Shown here in pieces: positions 59,788 through 64,000 of a stretch of DNA of 64,000 bases. Origin of the DNA: Myxococcales bacterium. GTDB taxonomy: Bacteria > Myxococcota_A > Polyangia > Fen-1088. Location of the stretch: the NCBI GenBank assembly GCA_003142855.1, contig PLNW01000087.1, positions 17,137 through 81,136 of the forward strand, read 5' to 3'. The position numbers were made by a program, and so were the translations under genes. Position 1 is the stretch's first letter. Each line of letters opens with the position of its first letter. The notes beneath the pieces are model-generated. The model made no database searches and was not told the origin of the DNA. It saw only the letters and a program-made list of their open reading frames with translations.

Positions 59788-60456
59788 TCACCAAATCCCT
59801 GGCATGAGACGATACCGGACCCGTGCCGCATAGTCGCGGTAGCCAGGAAGCTCGGCGAGGAGCGTGCGGTCTTCGAGGGCGGTGCGCAGGACGTGGAGTG
59901 CGACGGTGGCCGCGATGGGAATCAGGCTCGCCCAGGAACCGAGGAGGAAGGGGACGGCGGCGAAGAACCCGATCATGCTGACATACCCCGGGTGTCGGAC
60001 GTGCGCATACGGGCCTTTGGTGTGGACTTGGTGGCCGCGATCGAGCTGGATTCGCACGACGTTGGAGAAGAACGGGTTCGACACCATCGAAAACAGTGTC
60101 AGCGAGTATGCGCCGATGCCGAGTGCGGCGGCGATCCACTGGACGATCGGTGGCAACGGCTCGGTCCAGCCAAAGCGTGTGTCGAGTCCCGCGACGATGA
60201 GCGCGACGAGCGGGAGGACCACGACGGTGAGTGGCATGAGCAGCTGGTCCCAGTGCTTCGCGTTGCCGGCCATTGCCGTCCGCTCCCGGAGCAGGGCCGG
60301 GTTCCGAAGGGCAAGCAGGATGAACTGTGCCGCCATGCTGCCGACAAAGAACAGCGTGTAGAGAAGGCCCCCAAGCCAGAGCCAGCGTCCGGCAGTGAGG
60401 CGGCCGGCGCTCAGGTAGACTGCGGCGAAGACTACACAGCGTAGGACGTAGTTCAT
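59788..60456 (-). CDS. Isoprenylcysteine carboxyl methyltransferase (ICMT/PEMT-like) membrane protein
   Basis: 222 residues with about six hydrophobic helices. The C-terminal block GPYAHVRHPGYVSMIGFF and the ending ALEDRTLLAELPGYRDYAARVRYRLMPGIW are the family signature, binding SAM at the membrane. Bacterial members methylate lipid-linked or small substrates of unknown identity. ATG 60456 is chosen; ATG 60507 is an upstream alternative. Confidence 0.85.
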   Translation of the reverse strand: MNYVLRCVVFAAVYLSAGRLTAGRWLWLGGLLYTLFFVGSMAAQFILLALRNPALLRERTAMAGNAKHWDQLLMPLTVVVLPLVALIVAGLDTRFGWTEPLPPIVQWIAAALGIGAYSLTLFSMVSNPFFSNVVRIQLDRGHQVHTKGPYAHVRHPGYVSMIGFFAAVPFLLGSWASLIPIAATVALHVLRTALEDRTLLAELPGYRDYAARVRYRLMPGIW

Positions 60457-60556
60457 GGGCACAGTCTTCTCAAAGGGCTTCCCTGCGCTGGAGCTTGTCT
60501 GCAACAAATGGCTTGTTCGACATGCTCACGATTCAACCTCCCATAAACCTGCTCTA

Positions 60557-61358
60557 TCAATAAGACTTGGCGCTGGTCGCCGGGACGGGGTCCCCCCATT
60601 CCAATCTCGCGCTGATCAGCCGCAACTCCTCCCGCCGCGCCTCATAGTCCGGCATCAACCTGCCCAGCACGGCCCAGAATGCGGGGGGGGTGTTTTCGGT
60701 GCTGTCTTCGCCCTAGGTGGACCAACTCATGCGCCACCACGTAGTCCACCAAGCGCATCGGGGCTTGAATGATCCGCCAGTCGAGGCGGAGATTGCCTTG
60801 GCCATCGCAGGTTCCAAATTCACGACGGTGGCGGCAGACCAGAATAGGCGGGGCAGGCATGCCCATCTTCTTCGCCAAGATCGCGGTTCGTTCGGGCAAC
60901 CTCTGGGCGGCGCGTCGCCAATACCAGGTCACGAGAGGCGACCGCACATATGACGGTTTTGAGTCACGCACAGCCGCCACCAACTGGCGACCCGAGAGGA
61001 CCGCCCTCATTTCCTGACACACGACGATCCGCAGCCGATATTGGCGACCGAGATAGAAGAAGGTCTCGCCGTCCACGAAGTCGTGTGGCGCCGCGTACGG
61101 CCCATGCAGCGCAAAATGGCGCCGTCGTTCCAGGATCCATGGCGCCTGGGTACGCACGAAACGGGCCAGTCTCTCCGTCGTCGTATTTGGTGGCGCGGTA
61201 ACCAGCACCATCATGTCCTGGTCGACGCCGACTACCGGCCTATTGAGCTGGCGGCTGCGTTCCACGTCATACATGATGGTGTCGCCGCCAACCCGGACCT
61301 CGGAGTGCTCGCTGGCGTCGTCGCCAACCTGGTCCTCAGATGGTTCGTTGGACGTCAT
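60557..61358 (-). pseudogene. YgjP/M48-type metallopeptidase broken by a frameshift
   Basis: The first 223 residues read as a YgjP-like (SprT/M48-type) protein: TERLARFVRTQAPWILERRRH, FFYLGRQYRLRIV, WRRAAQRLPERTAILAKKMG and YVVAHELVHLGRRQHRKH with the HEXXH. In the present frame it then ends abnormally at 60642 (PPRILGRAGQVDAGL). Removing one base from the eight-C run at 60683-60690 restores AFWAVLGRLMPDYEARREEL, the exact family C-terminus, and a stop at 60557. Either a true frameshift or a homopolymer sequencing error. Confidence 0.8.
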
Positions 61359-61523
61359 ATGATCCCTGGAAAAGCATCCTACCCGGGTGCGCAGTTTTCC
61401 CCAAGGGTTGCCGGATCGGGGTTGCCGGATCGGCTGCCGGATCGGCGCTGGTGCTAGGCCTCAGCCCTCTTCACGTCGATCACGTCGCGTTGGTGGCCAC
61501 CGGCGCTAGGCACCCATGGTCGG
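61359..61523. other. Intergenic stretch with an 11-bp repeat
   Basis: TGCCGGATCGG occurs three times at 61409-61419, 61423-61433 and 61435-61445. Nothing else is recognisable. Confidence 0.5.
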
Positions 61524-61775
61524 CTACGTCCAGCCGTTCGCCTGCCTCCATGCCGCGAGCTGGCCCCGTGTGTCGGCCACGTCCTCGGCGTCCTCCAGTA
61601 GGTAAACTTGGCCAAGAATTCTACAACTCGTCGCGTCCGTAACGCCCATGCTGAGTACCCCTCCAAACCCATCGATCTCTGTGCCCATGGTGAGTCGCTG
61701 GCCAATGCTAAGTGGCGTACTGCCCCTAGTGTTTTGGCGCGAGTCAGCAAGAACCCTCAACCAAACTGGCGGCAT
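61524..61775 (-). CDS. Small hypothetical protein, possibly a C-terminal remnant
   Basis: 83 residues from ATG 61775, ending DAEDVADTRGQLAAWRQANGWT. The frame is open far upstream, through low-complexity Ser/Gly/Arg sequence to 62240, so this may be the end of a longer or decayed gene. No family recognised. Included only because the last 60 residues have normal protein composition. Confidence 0.25.
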   Translation of the reverse strand: MPPVWLRVLADSRQNTRGSTPLSIGQRLTMGTEIDGFGGVLSMGVTDATSCRILGQVYLLEDAEDVADTRGQLAAWRQANGWT

Positions 61776-62145
61776 GACCGTCCGAACCGCCCGAACCGTC
61801 CGACAGCTATCGGTCTCCGAACGTGAGTCGCCTCTCGTGTCGTCGGACGGTCGGCGACATGGATACCCCGACCGTCCAGTGTGACCGTCCGACAAAAAGG
61901 CCCATGAATCCAGGCCGTCGGACGATCCGGACGATCCGGACGATGTTCCCGGTGGTTTCGGTGGCGCGGCCAGGCTGTCCAGGATCTGATCGACCTCCGC
62001 CTTGTTGGCGCCCCTGATCGCGGCGGCGACCCGCTCGCCGGACCGCGCGGCCGGGGCCTTGGCGGCGGGGTCGCGAATTGCGGGGATCTGGTCGGGCAGC
62101 CTATTCGGCCAAGGCAAGGTGACCGCCCAAGCGGCGGCATCCGAC
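61776..62145. other. Gene-poor stretch with short CG-rich tandem repeats
   Basis: Contains the 9-bp tandem CGGACGATC three times at 61919-61945 (third copy with one change) and scattered CCGTCCGA-like words. No credible gene; possibly the decayed low-complexity part of a mobile-element gene. Confidence 0.4.
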
Positions 62146-62892
62146 TCAGCGTGAAACCCGGGGAGCCACCCCGCTGCGTCGTAGGTACCGCTGTGTCCAG
62201 GGGCACGCGAAGATGCAGATGCCGCAAATGGTCTCTTCAATGCCCTGTGCGGCGGCCAGCTCAGAGGCTTTCTTGCGGCAGGCAGCGGCGTCGTAGATTT
62301 GGTCGCGCGGAATTCCGGCTGTCCAGAGACGCCCCCTCACCGCGCCAGCGGGACAGGCATCCACGCAACGTTGGCAGGTCCCACAGCGTGATCGCTCGAC
62401 AGGCACCGCGTGGGTGAGGGGAGCGTCTGTGAGCACGCTGCTGATGCGCAGGGCGGGGCCAAATGCAGGGGTGACCAGGAGCGCACAGTGGCCGATCCAA
62501 CCCAGACCAGCGCGGGTTGCGACTGTCTTGTGGGGCAGAGGTGTCGTGTCCCTGCCGCCGTCCGCCGTCCTCACTGTAGCCGGCCCACGTGTCGCCACAA
62601 ATCTCCGTTCACGGAGCATGTCCGCCGCCAACGCGGTTACCTGCGCGAGGGCGCCGTTCACACGGTCATACTCCGCGTGGTACCGGGTCGTGGGGCCAGC
62701 AGCAAGGCCAGCGACGACCTTGGGGTTGAGGGCGATGCCAACAGAGATCGCAGACTTCAGACCCCCGGTGGCTCGTTCCGGCAAAGGCGAGAGATCCGCG
62801 AAGCCGACCACAGAGGCGCCGGCTTGCTGGAGACGCGCGACGATCTCGCTCTGCAGGGTGGCGAGATCCTCCCTTGAGTGATGCACGACCAT
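62146..62892 (-). CDS. QueG-like [4Fe-4S] protein, short form
   Basis: 248 residues. SVVGFADLSPLPERATGG, KTVATRAGLGWIGHCALLVTPAFGPALRISSVLTD and two cluster motifs, CGTCQRCVDACPAGAV and CGICIFACPWTQRYLRR, follow the QueG/COG1600 pattern. It is the third and shortest relative in the window and, unlike the other two, is not beside a transporter. A role in tRNA queuosine formation or in another reduction cannot be decided. Confidence 0.75.
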   Translation of the reverse strand: MVVHHSREDLATLQSEIVARLQQAGASVVGFADLSPLPERATGGLKSAISVGIALNPKVVAGLAAGPTTRYHAEYDRVNGALAQVTALAADMLRERRFVATRGPATVRTADGGRDTTPLPHKTVATRAGLGWIGHCALLVTPAFGPALRISSVLTDAPLTHAVPVERSRCGTCQRCVDACPAGAVRGRLWTAGIPRDQIYDAAACRKKASELAAAQGIEETICGICIFACPWTQRYLRRSGVAPRVSR

Positions 62893-62920
62893 GGGCCGTC
62901 AGGATACAATGTCGGCTGAA

Positions 62921-63553
62921 TCATCGACGGCCGGCGTCGTACCTTGTTTTCCACAGGAGGACGTCCCAGACTCGCAGGGCGGTCAGGAACGGACAGCAGC
63001 GCCCCTGGATGGCAGAGAGCGCAGCTTTGGTGGCCGGGCGCCGCACATCCGTGAACACGGCCTGAAGGTACTCGGGCCAGGGCTGAGCCGGACCGCCGTA
63101 CCATTCCCCGACGAGTTCGTCCCAGATGGGCACCAGCCCCGGACGGAGCCGGTGGAGCAGTTTCGCAGTTCGGGTACCGCCCCCACCCCATCCGGGCGTC
63201 ACTTCGATGAGAGCCAGAACCTGGGATATCTTGTCGATCTCGGAGCCAACCTCATCATCGTTCAAACTGGTGACATCGGCGTGGGTCAGGCCAACGCGAC
63301 GGATGAGATCATGGATGGCGCTCCTTCGGCTCCAGAGAGCCGCCATTGGCTCCATGGGTGCTGTTCGGACAAAGGCGTTCAGGGCATTCAACGCCAGAAG
63401 ATCAGTTGGTGTCACCTCGTCGTGTGGTCCCGGATTCGTGCGATCGTACAGCTCCACTGCCGCTGCTTGGTCGATAAGGTACCTTCTGACAGTCGCCTCG
63501 GCTTCGTAGATAGTCAGCCCTGCGCCCTTTGGCAGGAGTATCTGATCGCTCAT
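62921..63553 (-). CDS. DUF6308-like hypothetical protein
   Basis: 210 residues from ATG 63553. The layout LLALNALNAFV near the middle, EIDKISQVLALIEVTPGWGGGGTRTAKLLHRLRPGLVPIWDELVGEWYG and a C-terminal helical part resembles the DUF6308 group, seen in accessory regions. It is mainly helical with a helix-hairpin-helix-like segment. Function unknown. ATG 63553 is preferred to 63625 because the earlier residues are atypically basic. Confidence 0.5.
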   Translation of the reverse strand: MSDQILLPKGAGLTIYEAEATVRRYLIDQAAAVELYDRTNPGPHDEVTPTDLLALNALNAFVRTAPMEPMAALWSRRSAIHDLIRRVGLTHADVTSLNDDEVGSEIDKISQVLALIEVTPGWGGGGTRTAKLLHRLRPGLVPIWDELVGEWYGGPAQPWPEYLQAVFTDVRRPATKAALSAIQGRCCPFLTALRVWDVLLWKTRYDAGRR

Positions 63554-63680
63554 ACATGTCTCCCTGTGTTTCTGGCGTTCGGACCGCAAGATCGAATACC
63601 TCGGCGAATGATCGCGGATCCGCATTTCGCGGCTGGAGGCTTCACCATCAACTGGTCTGCGCTTCTTGGCACTGCAATAC

Positions 63681-63950
63681 TCAAAGGTGCCCGGAAAGCC
63701 AGGTAATGATATTCATAAGGTTGCCTGCCATCTGTTGCACCTCGCGGATAGCCTCCTCGGCTGTCATTTTGTACTCCTTTGCGAGGATGGCTTCCACACT
63801 GGCGCCAGCCTTCTTCAAATCCTGAATGGAACTCGCCAATTCTTGATTCTCCCTGTCTCTCTTGACCGAGAAGAACAAAACGACAAGCAGTGCCACGGTT
63901 AGGAAAGAGAAGACCAGTTCCGCCGCCACCAGCGCTCGCGAACTGCCCAT
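63681..63950 (-). CDS. Small single-span membrane protein
   Basis: 89 residues: one transmembrane helix near the N-terminus (LVFSFLTVALLVVLFFSV), then a charged, probably coiled-coil segment (RDRENQELASSIQDLKKAGASVEAI) and a hydrophobic tail. Base composition is lower in GC than the average here. No family recognised. Nothing can be called in the last 50 bases of the window. Confidence 0.5.
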   Translation of the reverse strand: MGSSRALVAAELVFSFLTVALLVVLFFSVKRDRENQELASSIQDLKKAGASVEAILAKEYKMTAEEAIREVQQMAGNLMNIITWLSGHL

Positions 63951-64000
63951 TGCGGCGGATATTTCCGGCGTGGCGCCATTAACACTACTGATTCAAAAAG

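Noticed and set aside
61776..62240. N-terminal extension of the small gene at 61524 as a 238-residue protein
   Set aside because: The upstream part overlaps the QueG-like gene by 95 bp and is low-complexity Ser/Gly/Arg sequence, unlike a real N-terminus.

Overview
The window is GC-rich DNA from a Gram-negative bacterium. Outer-membrane porins, many lipoproteins with Asp/Ala/Gly/Pro-rich linkers, RCC1 repeats and a MopE-like DGVDNDGNGKTD motif point to the Myxococcota or a related 'deltaproteobacterial' lineage. A four-subunit 2-oxoacid:ferredoxin oxidoreductase, corrinoid methyl transfer and several [4Fe-4S] oxidoreductases suggest at least facultatively anaerobic life. The lineage is inferred; no rRNA or tRNA gene is intact here to confirm it.

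1-16.4 kb is a sulfur-assimilation block. A partial MetB/MetC-type gene is divergent from one tightly overlapping operon for sulfate uptake (sbp-cysTWA), APS reduction (cysH), sulfate activation (cysDN), siroheme synthesis (SUMT and the precorrin-2 dehydrogenase/ferrochelatase) and a siroheme sulfite reductase fused to a TusA domain. A second operon holds metY, metX, metW, cysK and a long serine acetyltransferase. 16.4-20.7 kb holds a NifX-like gene, a DUF4395-thioredoxin gene and a NitT/TauT binding protein plus permease without ATPase, followed by a QueG-like iron-sulfur protein.

22-30.2 kb (minus strand) is one compact operon: QueG-like protein, NitT/TauT ATPase-permease-binding protein, DUF4418, FtsX permease, LolD-like ATPase, beta-barrel, redoxin lipoprotein and YtkA-like lipoprotein, with alanine dehydrogenase behind it. 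30.5-35.1 kb is a divergent pair of units: another NitT/TauT ATPase against an unusual radical SAM protein, a sulfonate-type binding protein, an FMN split-barrel protein and a permease.

35.1-50.2 kb (minus strand) is the most unusual part: a 15-gene run encoding an OprO/P-type porin, a complete NitT/TauT transporter, a corrinoid protein, two UroD/MtaA-like zinc methyltransferases, a RACo-like corrinoid activator, DUF1847, a PaaK-like CoA ligase, a KAT/YbdL-type aminotransferase and a PorABDG-type oxidoreductase. Together these read as import, demethylation, transamination and oxidative decarboxylation of a methylated, probably sulfur-containing, amino-acid-like compound. The promoter of this run shares a 25-bp -35/operator block (22/25) with the promoter of the 22-30 kb operon. 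Related boxes sit at the sulfate, metY, radical SAM and NifX promoters, which suggests a single sulfur-limitation regulon. A 265-bp MITE-like element with inverted ends and an 11-bp target duplication sits in frame between the ATPase and permease genes of this operon.

50.6-64 kb is accessory: a SAM methyltransferase, lipoproteins, an SPL-like radical SAM protein, a tyrosine integrase beside a tRNA 3'-end-like fragment and a terminator, a large RCC1 lipoprotein, several hypothetical proteins, an ICMT-like methyltransferase, a YgjP-type metallopeptidase broken by a homopolymer frameshift, a third QueG-like protein and small hypotheticals.
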